64,000 bases of DNA, taken from contig CM028898.1 of NCBI GenBank assembly GCA_016801885.1, forward strand, positions 13,304,858 to 13,368,857. The letters run 5' to 3'. Position numbers and translations under genes: made by a program. A model generated the notes under the pieces. It did not search any database. It saw only the letters and a program-made list of their open reading frames with translations, and was not told the DNA's origin. The stretch comes from Toxotes chatareus (lineage: Eukaryota; Chordata; Actinopteri; Toxotidae). This document shows positions 1-15,200 of this stretch, in pieces (positions within the stretch are counted from its first letter, which is position 1; each line of letters opens with the position of its first letter).

Positions 1-46
1 AAGTGTGCCCAGTATTGAATGTGATACCTCTGTTTTGCTCCGACAG

Positions 47-204
47 TCTCAGAAGCAGAATATTGATCTGACCAGGCAAGCAAAGTTTGCTTCCACCCCA
101 GCATTTGCCCTCTTCGTGACTCTAAAGAACGTGGTGTGTAAGATTGGTGAGGACGCAGAGGTTCTCATGTCACTTTATGACCCAGTGGAGTCTAAGTTTA
201 TCAG
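47..204 (+). CDS. dock1: dock1 exon 1 of window (pre-DHR-1 region)
   Basis: The acceptor is ctccgacag/TCT and the donor ATC AG/gtaaac. It encodes 52 codons plus two bases, from SQKQNIDL to SKFI, with the serine codon split AG/T across the intron. The motif NVVCKIGEDAE followed by MSLYDP is characteristic of the DOCK-A/B region between the N-terminal SH3/helical part and DHR-1. The frame is also open upstream to position 5, but the pyrimidine tract and acceptor at 21-46 mark that part as intron. It starts in phase 0. Confidence 0.9.
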
Positions 205-3200
205 GTAAACCCATGGGTGTATATCCACTCACCTTTCGTTCTTTCTTTCTTTTTTTCTTTTACTCACATTTACAAACACAAGTATGGTTAAGCATTGCCA
301 TATTTTTGAAAAGTTTAAAGATGATGTGCTCGGGCCTTGAACAGCAGTCTGTACTGGATAGAGAACAATGCATCCTGTACCCCCCCGGTTCTCCTGTATT
401 TGCCTGTGGCTTACATGATTCTTTTCAAATCATCAGTCAAATACTCAAGTTATACTCAAGGAGTGTTTTTCGGTTTTGTTCCAAATTATAGAGTTTGCTT
501 GTCATAGATTCGGATTTGTTTCCCTACAGTATAAGTCATTGCTTTTGACTTCAAGGCAACAGTGTGAGCAATTTTTCTTTACTCCCTTTACAGGACTAAT
601 GCAGTAAAGTAAAATTGAGTCATCAGATGATGAGCTTTGATTCACAGTCAGATCCACAGTCTTTTATGTACCAGATAATATGTCTAGAGGCTTTTTGATG
701 TTCGAGGCTTACTTACATTTTTCAGAACCGTTAAGTATCACAGCAAGTACAAACTAACACACACGTACACACAAAAACACACAGGCACGCACGCCATGCA
801 AGAACATGACCAGAACAAGTATAGCCGCTTTCCCATGGATTTTCTATTGTTTTAGGATTGTGACAGCAAATTATCAGAAGTAGAGCAGCTTGGCTGTGGA
901 ATGTTTCTTTTGCATCCAACATCAGTCATGTATTTTGTTTCCCAAGCGGATGGGTGTCTGGATCAACATTCAGCCTTCTGCAGCTTTTCAAGGAAACCAT
1001 AGTTAATGCAACTCATCTGATTGCTTCAATTCACTATGTTCATGGTTGATGGTTCAATGCAAATATGAGAATTTGCTGAGACACATTATTATGATGAGTC
1101 ATGCTTTTTCTGTCATCTCTCCCTCACAGTGAAAACTACCTGGTGAAATGGTCAAGTTCAGGTCTGGTGAAAGACATAGACCAGCTTCATAATCTGCGGG
1201 CGGTCTTCACAGTGAGTGTGTTTGCTTGTGTGTTTGCACGCTTGCCTTTGGTAGTGCACTGTTTATTCAGCCATGTTATGAGGTATGTGGGAGCCTGTTT
1301 GCAGAGCCTGTATTTGTTAAGCTCTCTCAGAAAGAGCCTGGCTCGCTGTATGTGTTTGCCAAGGCTGTCACCTCTATCTAATGGAAGCCCAAGGGCAGAA
1401 GGGTCAGCGTGCACCTACCGGGAGCACTTTGCTAGTTTTGGAAGGTATTGCCCGCAGGAAATGAATCTGTGGACACAATCACAGATTTTGCTGAAGCGAT
1501 TTGTGGTGAAAAGTTTGCCCCTAACACAAACTCATCTTCTCTTAAGAAGCTGCTGTTACTTTACCTGTTGTTGTGCATAATGATATTGCTGTAGCCTAAA
1601 AAAAAAGGCTGTTGCCAGATGGCACTGTAAATCCAGATGAATTGTGATCTCAAATTGTGCAATCTGATTGTAGTAGTTTATTTTTTGTCTATCCAAAGTG
1701 TAAGTCATTGTTTAGCTATATTATTTGCAGTTTTTCATAACTTTTCGTGTTTTTTTTTCTCCATCCTCAGGACTTAGGCAGTGAAGATCTTAAAAGAGAG
1801 AAGATCAGCTTTGTGTGTCAGATTGTCAGAGTGGGGCGCATGGAGCTACGAGACAACAACACCAAGAAGCTGACGTCAGGACTAAGAAGACCCTTTGGAG
1901 TGGCAGGTAAAGCAGACTACACAGCGACTCAGTACCCCGCTGTTCCAAAAACAGCTGAAAGGCTTGAGTTGTAATACTGCAGTCACATGTTACTTTTAAG
2001 AACTTTGTATAAATTTGAATAACATGTGTATAAACAATTTGAGTAGATCCCCTATTTTGTGTTACAGTTCAAAGTAAGTATTGTGCCAAAGCCTTTGCAT
2101 GGAGGAATAAATATATTGGCTAAAATTCAGAGATATCCAGCTAAAGTAGAAAGAAGAATTAGATTTTGGTTTATATCCTGTTGGCAAGCTGCCAGGCATT
2201 TCGTAAACTAATTAGATTGGCGTTTTGCCCACTGTTGTCCAACAGAGAAAATTATACCTCCCATTCTTTGTCTTTTTCCCAGTGCCACTTGAAGGAAAGG
2301 TAAATGACAGCCTGATTTATGATGGCTTATTTTAAGACATCCTCATCATTTCTGCTGTACACAGCTTGGTGGAGAGCCTGAGATTTACTCTTTTTGAGAC
2401 ATAGTTATAAAGAGCTTTACGTGGTTGACCTCTGGCCTATAAAGGTGCTTTCATCCACAGCTTTGACTTTGCGTGTACCTCAGTGACTAAAGATGAGAAA
2501 TATAAAGAAAGATTTATCATTGGTTTTATCGTTTCATTTATGAAATCTGATCATTTGTTTCACAGACTCATCCTTTCCTGTTCACTTTGTGACAGCTACA
2601 ACATTCACAGAAGTCAGTACAGACTTGATTTCGCCTGAAATGACCAGAAAACAGAACTAAGAAGAGCCATTGTTTGTTTGGTCCGCTTTCACTCCTAATG
2701 TGGCCTTACCATGCAGTCATCTGTATCTCAGTCACAGCCATGTTACACTCTTCAGGCCTTGAAAATGTTTTAACCTCCATCTTTTTGTTTTTCTACAGTA
2801 ATGGATGTCACCGACATCATAACAGGAAAAATGGACGATGAGGACAAGCAGCACTTTATCCCATTTCAGCCGTAAGTGCATTGTCCAACAGCACAAAATG
2901 GATTACATCTATAGATGAAGGAGCATAGAGTTTCTTTAAGATTGGGATAATGTTGCATAAACTGGCAGCGCTGATATAGCTCTGCTCTTACACTTATTTC
3001 CATTATTTTGAATATGTACAGTATGTCGGAGACACAGACACACAGTGGTTGTAATTTTATTTATTTTTTTTGAAGCCTTGAATCCTTGACATCTGATTAG
3101 CAGGGGTTTAAAGACAGTAGCGCTCCCCTATTCCCTGCTGACTCAATTAAGGCAATCTCATTAACTGCTGCCATTCTCGTCGGACGGCGTACAGAGCCTG

Positions 3201-6200
3201 AGTAACCTTTTCCTTAGCTTGATTTCCTGCATAATTGGAAATGCTTCAGATTCAGGCAGTTTAGCTGGCAGATCACCTCACTTAACAGTTTTATCTGTGA
3301 ACATAAATCATGGAAATTAGAGCCTTCCAGTGTGAAGAGAAGAACAGGATCTACAAGGGGTTATTTATGTCCAAGTGGGAATATTTGCCACTGAATTTTA
3401 ACGGATGGTGTTTTGAAATGGCAGCTCCTCAACCCTTTAATGGATATTTTTTCAAAACCAGCAGAGACAGGAAGTGAAGGAGCTATTTAGAGAAGGTATG
3501 ACGTAGTGATGTAATTGGATAGACTGCTGGCATCCAAACAGAAATGGAAATGGATTTCAGAAATGGATGAGATGGATCAAGATCTTGCTGAAATAGACAT
3601 CTCAGACACTCCTTCATTATAAGTCTGAGACAGTGTTGACCTCATCTCTGGCATGTTGTGCGGGCACAAACCAACTTGCATTTAGATGATGCATTTGTTG
3701 GATTATTTTATGTTGTGCTGAAATGAACAATTAGTTGATGATAGAAAATTAATTGACAACAGTTTTACAAATTGATTAAAGCAAATATGCCAAACATTCT
3801 CTGAGTGCAGCCTCTCAAATGTGAGAATTTGCTGTCACCTTGGGCTCTGGGAAATTCTGATTGACAGTCACTGTTCACTAAACACTCACTAAAATTGAAC
3901 AAAAACAATCAAGACAGCTGATAGTGAAAACAAACAGAATAACAATCCCTATTTGAATTAAATCTTTTTTTAGTATTACATTTTTTATTTCTCTTCCCAC
4001 CTTGTCTCGAATACCTTTTCAATGTCCCACTGTGTCCAACTCAGCAGTTTTGTGAAAATTTACTTTAGGGAAAATCTGTCTTGTGCCTGTTGTCCTACAG
4101 TGTTTTGTCCCGTGAATGTACAAATCTCTGCTCTCCCTTATTCTACTTCCTTGCTTGGATTGGTTTTGATTTGTTGGACGCACTCAAGACAGTCTGAATC
4201 ACAGAGATCCTTTACTGCTTACTCCATGCTGACATCATCACTGTCTTCTCCTCCATGCTTTTCTTCCTCTGTTTACTTAGAGTCCTCTACGCTGCAGATG
4301 CCTTCCCGGCCCACTGCACACATTTCTCTCACAGCTGTCACACATGTGGTGCTTCCCAGATCACATCTGCTACTTTCTTATGCTCTGTACATCACTCGTA
4401 TCAGACGGTTTGGTATTCTGTACACCTGAAACCCTGTGGGCTACAAAACACGTTATATCTTAGTTTGCTTTCTCACTAAAGCAGAGTGACTGTATGTCAG
4501 GGACTGGATGGATTCTGGGGTTTTACAACCTGGGATTTTAGGTTTCCTGCGGGCAGGTCAAGCTTCCCACTGCTGCAGTGGCTCTGTAAATGCTGACTGG
4601 GCATCATTTCCTAAACGATGATTTCTCTGTGTGTTTCTTTCATTACCCATCCTGCCTCACTGTTAACTGCTAACAAGTGGCTTTGTGTCTGTCACGGTAT
4701 TCGCATCACTCTTCGGTGTGTCTCTCTCTTTCTCTCTGTTTCTCTTTCATCTCACTCCCCACCTCACAACCGTCACTTTGTGGCTCCTCCTGCCCCGCTC
4801 CTCCTCCTCTTTCTCCGCCATCTCTTCTTTCTCTGTGGTGTTTGCCTGTCGTGTGCATACTGCAGGCTAGCGTTGGATGACGCCATTCGCCACAAGCAGC
4901 TGAACATCTCCCGTTTTTCACCCAGGGTGGCAGGGGAGAACGACTTCCTCCAGACAGTCATCAACAAAGTTATCACCGCCAAAGAGGTCAATCACAAGGG
5001 CCAAGGTACAGTGCAAAGTTCAGACACAAGAACGAGGCGCCAAGGAGGAAACTCATCACAGTTCTGTCCGACTTTTATCAATAAAATGTGTGTCTTATTC
5101 ATGTTGTAAAATGTCTATACTAAGTCAGGACTTGATGAAAAACCAACCTTGATCAGAAAATTGTCTGTTATAATTTTTATGAAGATTCTCAGTCAATAGG
5201 TCATCGAAACCCCAGCAGTCCTTAGTTAAGTCAGCACCACTTGATGTTGCATTTTTCTAGACATCACCTTCTCGAAGGTGAATGACATTGGACTGGGTTG
5301 ACATTAAAGGAAGCAGAGGGAAGTCAGGGAAGGAAACGTGCTAAATTTAACCTTAATTTTTTTTCATGCTACATTTTAGAGTGGTTCATACAAAGTACCA
5401 TTACTCCCAACATACTGGCAGGGTGTTGAAACTGTTCATCTTGCTAATAAGAACATAATTCTTTGTCAAGTGCTCACGTTATAAATCACTTTTCATACTA
5501 TAAATAGTTGGCCTCATTACCATGACTACAGGATCTAAGTAATCCAGCTGTTAATTAAGCTGGTGAGTCTGCTGCAGCAACTAGACCGTATCAGCGATTT
5601 GACATCTGTGTTTAGAGGAACAACATTAGCCATCTAAGGGATTTGTGCTGGGAGGGGAGAAACAACATGACAGCCTCCATGGCATTGTCATGCCCTATGA
5701 AGATGTGCTTGGATAAATGTCAGATCAGCTCCGGCCCACACTGGGAAGAACAGCGGAGCACTGAGACCAGCTGTTTCAGTCACACTCGCATATCAAAAGG
5801 CTTCCAGCTAGGCTAGTGTGAGATGTGTCACTCATAACAATATGGGGCTTGTAAAATGAAAGTAAATAAAGCTTTGGGGTTCACAACCACTGCTCGTTTT
5901 TGTGGCCTGTGAAGGGGCACACTACAGGATGACAGCTTATGGGATGCTTTTTAAAAAAAAAAATTTTCGGTCTTCAGTTTAGTTCAGAAGTGTGTATCTA
6001 TGCTGCTTTGTTTTTCCTGAAAGAATATTAAGAGTGGTTGCAGAGCTGAAGTTGGCACAGCGTCCAGTGTCTGCAGAAAAGAGGCTTTTCTAACCAGGAG
6101 AAAAGCAGAGCAACTACTGGTGTTAAATTGTTAGAAAATATGACCCATGAAAGTCCCCTGAAGGCCCTTTGTTTCAGAGTTATTCAGAGCCGCAGAGTTT

Positions 6201-9200
6201 CCTCATAAGCGTCACACACTCAGATTTTCCAAGACTAATTATTTAAGTCTGGGAATTACTGTGCAATTTAAGTATTCTACAAAAAATGTAAGTTATGTAA
6301 AAAGTGAGAGTACCTAATGAAGAAGTCTGGGGCATTGGGGACATTGTCATGAATTTTACAGTGAGATTTTCTTTTTAAATTGTTTCTCATTTTGGGTATG
6401 AAATATCTGTTTGTTTTGGAGGAAATATTTTTTATGTTTTTTTGATATGTGCTGTTTAGGCCAAACATCCTGCATATAGGAAATACTGCTTCTTTATCAT
6501 GCAGTATATATACTGTATATGTTGGCCTGCCTGACAGAAATGACAGCTGTCTGGGCTCAACAATGATTTTTTTTTTTTTTTTTTTTGCTACAGTAACATA
6601 GCACTTTGATGTCACACAATAGAGATTTTGTGGTTTGTCACTCGAGTTATGCACACCTTACTACAACACACTTTCAACCAAGGACAAGGTAAACACACAC
6701 AGTTATTTCCTGTGTTATTATGTTTTACTAATCACATCCCAGAGGGTAGCTTCTATTTAGTGTCTTGCCCGGGAGCTGTTACATGTCACTCTGACAACTC
6801 AGAGTGGAAAGCACTAGAAGAAATATTTGTTTAGTATTTTCCCGGGGCACTTTGCTTTCACGCTGCCTTCTCCTGACGTTAACTTGGTCCTGCACCTCTT
6901 TGCTTTGAATGGATCACCAGGCCTGTGGGTGACTCTGAAGCTGCTTCCTGGAGACATCCATCACATAAGGAAGGACTTCCCTCACCTGGTGGACCGATCA
7001 ACAGCCGTGGCTCGCAAGATGGGCTTTCCTGAGATCATCATGCCAGGTTGAGTGTTAAAAAGCTTCATCTTAGCTGCCAGTCTCTGGAAGTCACCTTTTA
7101 AATGTGATTGCCTCAACACTTCATTCATTCAAAAAGTGATTCAGAGTTAAGATCTACTGTTTTATAAAATGTGAATGAGGGAGAAAAGAACATATCATAG
7201 TTCATTAAGGTTTGATTAAGACATTAGTTATTTAATGGACTGAAGTCAGCTATAAAGTGTATGGTGCCAGATATCCACTTATGCCAACTAAGATAGAACG
7301 AGTTATCCAGTAATATTCATATATACATATATTAAAAAGGGTGAACATCAAACTCTTTAATGCTTGTGAAAAGTGAAGATTTCCTGACCCGCTCTTCTCC
7401 GTTTCCTAAAGGTGATGTACGAAACGACATCTACGTGACTCTGGTTCAGGGGGACTTTGACAAGGGGAGCAAGACCACACCAAAAAACGTTGAGGTGACC
7501 ATGTCTGTTTATGACGAGGACGGCAAGAAACTGGAGGTATGACTGAGGAATGTTCGCTTACTTACCTTGGTATTTTTCCCTGGGTCAGCTCATTCTCAGC
7601 ATTCAGGACACAAGTGCTATAGGCAATTGGTCTCTCAGTCTGTGATTTACCGGGCTTTCTTTAATCCCACACAGCTCAGCACTCTGCTTAACTGGCCAGG
7701 ACTCCTATAAAACAGTGTGATACACAGGCCAGACTGAATGCCTTTGCCACCTGCCAGAAATGACAGAATGCAATATTGGTGCTTTGTGGTTGATTGACTA
7801 TCTTAAAATGTGGCTCACCAGTGCAGGAATCCACCTTTATCATTGTCAGAGTCAGTTACAGACTTGTGCGAACAGGCAGTGTGGGCAGCATAGTCTGAAA
7901 GTTGCAAATGATGAAAGATATGAGACCAGCATTTCCCCTCTGGTTTAATTACCTTTGCCAATGAAGTTAGTAGGAAAATTTTGTCCCCCTGTCTTTTTCT
8001 TTGCTAGCAAGCTGTCTGAAAAGAATGAAATTTCACTCTGGTGAAATGTGCAGCCTTTGGTGCAGAGATCAGTCAATTAAATTTTGATGGTGGTCTGCAG
8101 TTATTTTAGTTTTACCTGTTGTAGCCACTTTTATGGATGTCTAACATCCAGGTTTGCAGCTTAACGCCATTAAATGCAATCAATTACTCAAGAAACCGAA
8201 ACTAGGAACACAAACATTTAAGCATAAATCATTATGGTGGCCACCAATTTGCACGTTGAAGGGAATGTTTAATGCGCTTTAGCTTCCGAGTGCTGTCTAC
8301 TTTTTAATTGTGTGCCAGCCCATCAGTGTCTAATGTCCTAATAAAGCTTCTGTTTCCTCTAGAGTTTCTAGCCAGTGACCCCTTTCTCTGATGTTTAATT
8401 ATTGTCAGTCCCTGCTTGACTTTACCAATTGTTCTGTGGAGGGCGTCAGTTAATGGGGCGTATGAGAGGTTCAGAACAGCTGGACATGAGGAGTATGTGG
8501 GCGGGACTGGAGCCGGAGATGTGTGTGTGGGGAGCTCACTTTTAATGTCCACTTTTACTTGACACTTTTGTAGTAGTTTCCATTAAATAAAGGTATACAT
8601 TGCCTAACCCCACTCAGTCAGTGACAGTAGAACATTTTACTGTGTGTCTGTATTCAGGGCTATCAAAGCCTTGGGGATGTAATGATTGGAATCAATGAAA
8701 GCGGTCGACAGTGATCAAGAGACTGATCACATCTGCCAGTGTCATGGTCATGTTGTCTTTGCGGCGCTGGAGCTCCCTTCAGCATCTTGTCTTGCAACTT
8801 TTCACAGAAATGCTCATTCTCATCTGTTCAGTTCTCCAGGGATCAGTGCTAATTGGTTAAATTCTCCCTCTTCCTTCCTGGATTTGGCTGAAAGGAAATT
8901 CTGTTTCTGACACGAGAGGCACCGCCACTTCCCGTCTGTCACTTTAATGTCTGCAGCTTGATATGAGCTTTGATAAAGAGAAACTTTCTGTGTAATTCAC
9001 CCTAACTCTAGCTTGGAGTCACAGTTACTACAAAAGTAACTGTAAAAAAGTAAAAGTAAAGTGAAGTAAAAAAAGAAAAAACATTATTTGTTGTCATCAA
9101 GCCATTTATGTAATAGAATAAAGATCCCTCCATACATTAGCCACTTTTGCAAAGCAAAAGTACTCAGGTTGAAGTTTTATAATAGGTTTACTTTGCAAGT

Positions 9201-12200
9201 TTTATTTCCTCTTTCTCTCTGGATGTTTCTCTCTCTGTCTCAACCTTCCTCAACCTCCATTCTTCTCTGTCCTTTATCTTTCTGTGTCTCTGGTTTCTTT
9301 CTGCCTCAGGAGGGTCATCCTTGCTCTGTCTCAAAAAGGATTTGTGATGTTTTGTAATGAGAGTCTGGACAGTTACTTCTTATCACCATGACATATTAGC
9401 ACGCCCCCACAGAGCTTTCTCACCTGCAGCTAGGCCGAGGCCACTTTCCCACTTTTCGTCTCTCCAAAATCCGAAACTGTCATGAATTCTGGCCACTTAG
9501 TGAAGGGGCAGAGTTGCAGGAGCTTGCACCTGGCCCCCCAAATCTGCTCAGCGTGGCTGGGGGAGACGGGGCCTGTTATTCCTCATAATTGCTGGTTGTC
9601 AGAAACCATTAGTGTTAAAGTATTTCAGCAGCGGGGCACTAGCAGGCCAGGGAGTCAGCTGCAGGAGTGGAAGGAAAGAGGTAGGCTGGCAGACGGCAGA
9701 TTGATCGAAAACAAGGCATGCGTGCCATCCCCTGTCACTCCCAACCCCCCCAGTGGGGCAAATAGTATGTTACATACGCACCCTAACCCATTGCAGAAAC
9801 TTCGGGGACCCACTAGGCAGACCAGTTTACAGGGCTGGAACCATCAGCACCAGCTGGTCCTCCTTGTGCCTGGCTTCCCTCCATTTCTCCCTGCATGGGA
9901 GCCACTGCCCCTCCTTCTTAAATAATTAATTTCTAATTTATTTCTTATTTCCACAATGCTGTCATGAGATTGGCAGCCAACAGGCAGGTGCTCATGCATA
10001 AAGTGCATCCAGACTTCTAAAGGCCATTCTGCTAGATTGAGACTTTCTGCCCCAGGGACTACATTTTATGAAATAAGTGCTAGTCAATTTTCCACATGCT
10101 GTGAGTGTGCTAATGTTTTGACAGGGTGATAATAGCTCAACCATCGTGATTTTGTCTTTTACAGCTAAGCCAGTGTAACCAGATAACCAGCTGTGCTGAT
10201 AACTTGTTTTATGTATTTTTTGTTCTCTTTATCTAGAATGTGATCTTCCCTGGAGCTGGAGATGAGGGGATCAATGAGTACAAGTCTGTCATCTACTACC
10301 AAGTAAAGCAGCCACGCTGGTTTGAAACAATAAAGGTGTGTCTCTCCTTACTTGTAGCTCCTCACTCTTTTTTCTTCGTTATTCTTCTGAGTAACATTTT
10401 AGTCATTATTTTCCACCTTGACTGCAATGCCTCCCTTTGATATAGTTCTTAAATCCATTATTCATCACAACACAGGTTTCTATCACTGGAACTTTGCAGC
10501 ATGAAGACTGTAGTGTCTGCTGAATAATAACCAATGAAGCTTTGATGCATAGAAAAACAGTAATGAACACTAAACCACTCAGTACATTAAACACTCAGTG
10601 TGGTGGCAGCAGAAATGTATAGAAATGTGAAGTAATTTTCAGTCGGTCGTTTACCCCAAATCACTTATACTTGACATGTCAATTAACCATTTTGCAAACC
10701 ATGCGATCATGTATGCGATATTTTATATATTATTTATATATTTATATAAACTCTAGATGATATTTATATTTATATATTTATATAAATATATGAAATTTGA
10801 GCTTTATTCTGCTCCTGTCCTGACCCCAAAAAGCAGCTTTTTGAATCTGTGTGCATGGACATGGACGTCTCACTGTCCCTTTTTATCCCTTATCTCAGGT
10901 CGCCATTCCTATTGAAGATGTAAACCGGAGCCACTTGCGGTTCACCTTTCGCCACCGCTCATCGCAGGACTGTGAGTACAAATGTCAGCATGTGGACAAT
11001 CAGTTTTGCCGATGACCAGCTGCCCGATCGGCTGCTAGAATGTCCACGGCAAAAATAATGGAAGATATCCAATGCAAGCAGATGTGTTGCATGGTGATAA
11101 ATACTTTGAAGCTCACCCTTTGTCACATTAATCAGAGGTATTAGCGTGCCCCTGCACAAAGCGGTGCCATTGAGTGGCTTGTCAGAGACTACAGCTGGGA
11201 TGTGAAAAATGCCTGTGGGAACTCGTTTATTTAGTGGGACCAGTGTCTAGCTGAATGCAGCCAGTGTTGTATGTCCTTCTGTTTTTTAACATCCTTTTTA
11301 ATTTTGTGGGTGTAGAGGGCAGGGAAGCCTGGCACTGGCAGCCTTGCCACCCCATCTGCCTGCCACATGGCGAGGCCATCCCTCCAGCAGAAGGGGTGAT
11401 ACAGGGAAAAGTATTTTGGAGAGGTAATAGGAGCCATGACAGGTGTTCATATACAAAACAATCAATTCATGTGGCAGAAGTAGAACTGGGAGGATATCAG
11501 CATACTTTCCCCCCAGTAAAGTAATCTGCAGCTGCTGTCATCATCCAGTTCCAAAATCCTCCAGCTCTGGTCGCTTCTCACCTGCATGCAGGTGGTTTGG
11601 AAGAAATGACCGGGTCTCAGAGCTCAGTGCTGGCTTATAATCCACTTGGAGAGCCTTCTTGTCATGCTTGGCACCTTGCTTCTCTGGCGTCTAATGCTGT
11701 TATGAGGCATTCCTTTGAAACTCTGTGACTTGCTGTTATCTTGCTGTAACGGTTGCTTTAGAAACTGGCTCACCTCAAGTGACTCTGGGACTGCAGGGGC
11801 ATGCTGATGCTGCCAACTCGTCACTGACAACTGACAACAGGAAGATATGTAGGAAAGGTGTAATGGTTGGATTATATGATTTTTTGTGTGGTGTATGTCA
11901 TGTATTTCCCTGTCAGTGAGTGTTTATACTACTACACTAAACCCGTCATAGGGACACGTGGTTATTAAAATCCCTGTACACATGAATCTCAAATTACCCA
12001 TGTTTTTCGTTGTCTGCATCTTTGCAGGCATGTATCTTTGGCATTCAGCCACTTTCTGTCATTTCTGCACTGACAGTTACCTCAGTAGTTTGATTGTTTG
12101 CTGCCTGTAAACGTTGTAGGAGCTGTTGCATTTACCGCTCGGTGTAATGAAAGACAAGAGTGCCAGCTGATGCTGTTCATCCTCCATATCATCATGTGTC

Positions 12201-15200
12201 AGACTCATCTCAACATGTAGATGATTGTTTTCAAAACCAGAATAATAGTTAATGTAGATTTCTGATACTAAAATGCTTACATGTGCAAATACATGACGAG
12301 GAAACTCCAAACCCTGATCATACCACGGATTCTAGAGTACCTGTGAACACACTCATTACCTATTTTGTAATCAGTTACTCTGTGATATTAGTTATTAAAA
12401 GGCAGAATGCAGATTTCACAGTAGCTTAAAATATATTGTCTACATTCTAGTGGCAACACACTTTTCCAGAAAAAACAAGGAAATTCACCTCTCTACATGT
12501 GAAGAGTTTCTGGAGCAGAGCAGAGCAGAGATGGGCTGCCAGATGAAGTCCGTTGAGTTGTCTGCTGTCATCTGCCTGTGTCCTTCCTGCCGCCTCCGCT
12601 GCTCCTAGCTAGTGCTGAACTTTTAGTAGAAACACAGAGTGACAGAGCTGCTCATCAAGGCCACTACTGGAGCTCATGCACTCAGTATCTCAGCCCCCTG
12701 GTTGAGAAACAGGGCGCCTCTAACACAGTGCATCAGATTACCACCCTAACATTGTCAGGCCTCATCAGACTGATGGCTGCTATCACAGAAGCCATCGTGG
12801 CTATAAGAGATCCCCGCCATCTTTTCACTTCTGTTTCATCTGTCATTATGCCACTACCTGCTGAGCAGGGTAGCGGGTGGGCTTTGAAATGTAGCACAGG
12901 ACACATAAATCTCAAGCGACAGCCCACCTTAGAGGTGGAAGTGTGCCGAACTTCCACACAGACTTGACTTTGATTAGCTCAAAAAAGTAGTTCTTTCCTG
13001 AAAGTGACCTTTTTTTTCCCCCTAAATGTAGAGTTTTGAGCTCTCTGCTCTCCTTAGGAAGTCACTAATAAATTTTCCTCAACTGGGTGGCATGCGTGCA
13101 GTGTTTTCCCTCCACTGGTTCATCTCATGCCAGCCCAGCAATTATTCACAGGCGAGGCTGCAGGCAGCAAACCAATGAGGGGATTTATGCAGATAGAATG
13201 CGTGAGATACTTCGATGAATCAGGTCTCCCTGCACATAAATTTGAGCTTGTTGATCCACAATGATGATATATGTGGCCCCATCCAAATGCTTGGTCACAG
13301 GACAAAGTCATAACTCTTTTACTTGTTTCTGTAGCACTTCCCCTAAACACCCCCAAAACACACGTGTATGCACATAGACACAAGCAGTACCCTTTGGTGG
13401 GATTATACAAACAATTCACAGCTGCAACTCTGAGATCAAGTGACAGTATATATTCATATGCTAACAGGATGTAGGCAAACCCTGTTGCATTAATATCATT
13501 AACAAACAATTTAAAATACAGTGGATTATTCACGTCTTTTAAAGTTAGCTTGCTGCTCATCTTGCACAATTTACTCACATCTATGCATAATTGCTGTGAA
13601 TAGGTTTGAAACAAAGCGTGTCAGTTTCTTTTAAGTAAAAAATGTGTATCATGCACAGATACAGTCACAGTATTAATAAAGTCATCAGAAGGGAACTGTA
13701 AATACTTGTGCCAACTCAGGAGCTGACTCAGGGCCTGTAGTGCAGAGATTTACATATGGGATTATCTGTTTTATTAGTGTGCTAGTTTGTTAATGACTTG
13801 TTGTAAAGTCAGCCATGCTGCATAGTTTACTGCAGAGGAATCTGCCTCTATAAGCTGTCAAGTTGCCTTTCATTTCCTGAAGGTGCCCACACTTCATATA
13901 AACACATACTTTTTATTTGTACATTAGATTTGGCCTTTTAGTTTGCAAATATACATAAAAAGCAAACATAAGTTTTGTGAACAAGCAGGAAAATAAAGTA
14001 TGTATCTCAAAGTAAACAACAGCAGTGATCAACATTTCCTCCCATCTGGCTGTTTCCTGTCTTCCTCACGCGTTTCTTTTCCTCCTCCCACAGCAAAAGA
14101 CAAATCAGAGAAGATCTTTGCCTTGTCTTTTGTGAAGCTGATGAGGTATGATGGGACGACTCTAAGGGACGGCGAGCACGATCTCATTGTCTACAAGGTA
14201 AATGGGAAATATCCCATAACATGGTTAAAAGTCAGTCTTTGGTGTTCTGGTGTCCTTGTTATTGGCTGCCAACCTGCCACGCCGGCCCACACTCCTCATG
14301 ACAATACCACAACAGAGATGAGTCGTAGGTGAAAAATTGGCTGGTCTTATTAGTAGCTGCCATAATAATAGCTTCACTGCCTTCTATAGAGAATTGTGTA
14401 GTGGGTACACATCAACCCCCACAGTGAAATGAAATTACCTCCCAATTAAAATCCCTTGCATAATGATACCTTTGCGTCACGGTGCCCATTTATGTTAATT
14501 AAAAAGTTGATGTGGGAAAATTCCCCCAATTAGATTTTTCTCTCTCTTATTTTTTGCCTTGCCATTGTCAGTCAACGTTACTGTTTGGCAAAGAGTTTTG
14601 TTATTACTCTCACATGCAGTGACTGGCAGAAAAAAAATTTGTTTTGCTGATAGTATACACAACGAAAATGCATCTCACCAAAAACTCACCGTAATAGAAC
14701 CTAACACTTCATCACACCTTAAACAGCAGATGCGGATTTCAGTTATACTGCAAAAATTAATGAGCTCCCTGTGCTACCTCAGTTGTAAATTGGAAATTTG
14801 CTCAATAATTGACTGAATCTTATCCTGGAAAACCAGGCAGAAGCGAAGAAGATGGAAGACTCGTCTCTGTACCTGAACTTACCTGCCACCAAGCTGGAGC
14901 TGGAGGAGAAGGGCTACTCCACCACCGGTAAAAGCGCCCAGAACCTGGGCAACTGTACCATCAGCAAGGACTCCTTCCAGATCTCCACCTTGGTCTGCTC
15001 CACCAAGCTTACACAGAATGGTAAGAGCCTTTGTACTTTCATAGCTCATATTTGTATCTTTTCTCATTATGTTATTTTTGATTTCATCCTTTTTTTCCCC
15101 TCTGTAAGTTGCCTGGGGCAGTAATTCTCACATTTACTTGTTAAAAGAGTTCTCACTGAAGAAAATTAGTTTTAAAAAAAATATATTTTATCCAGGCTGC

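Noticed and set aside
4618..4865. Open frame leading into dock1 exon 5
   Set aside because: The part before 4866 is the intron's polypyrimidine tract. Only the part from 4866 on is plausible coding sequence.
9482..9925. Open frame of 147 codons on the plus strand in dock1 intron 7
   Set aside because: No recognisable motif, proline/leucine-rich random-looking translation, and splice sites of dock1 on either side explain the region as intron.
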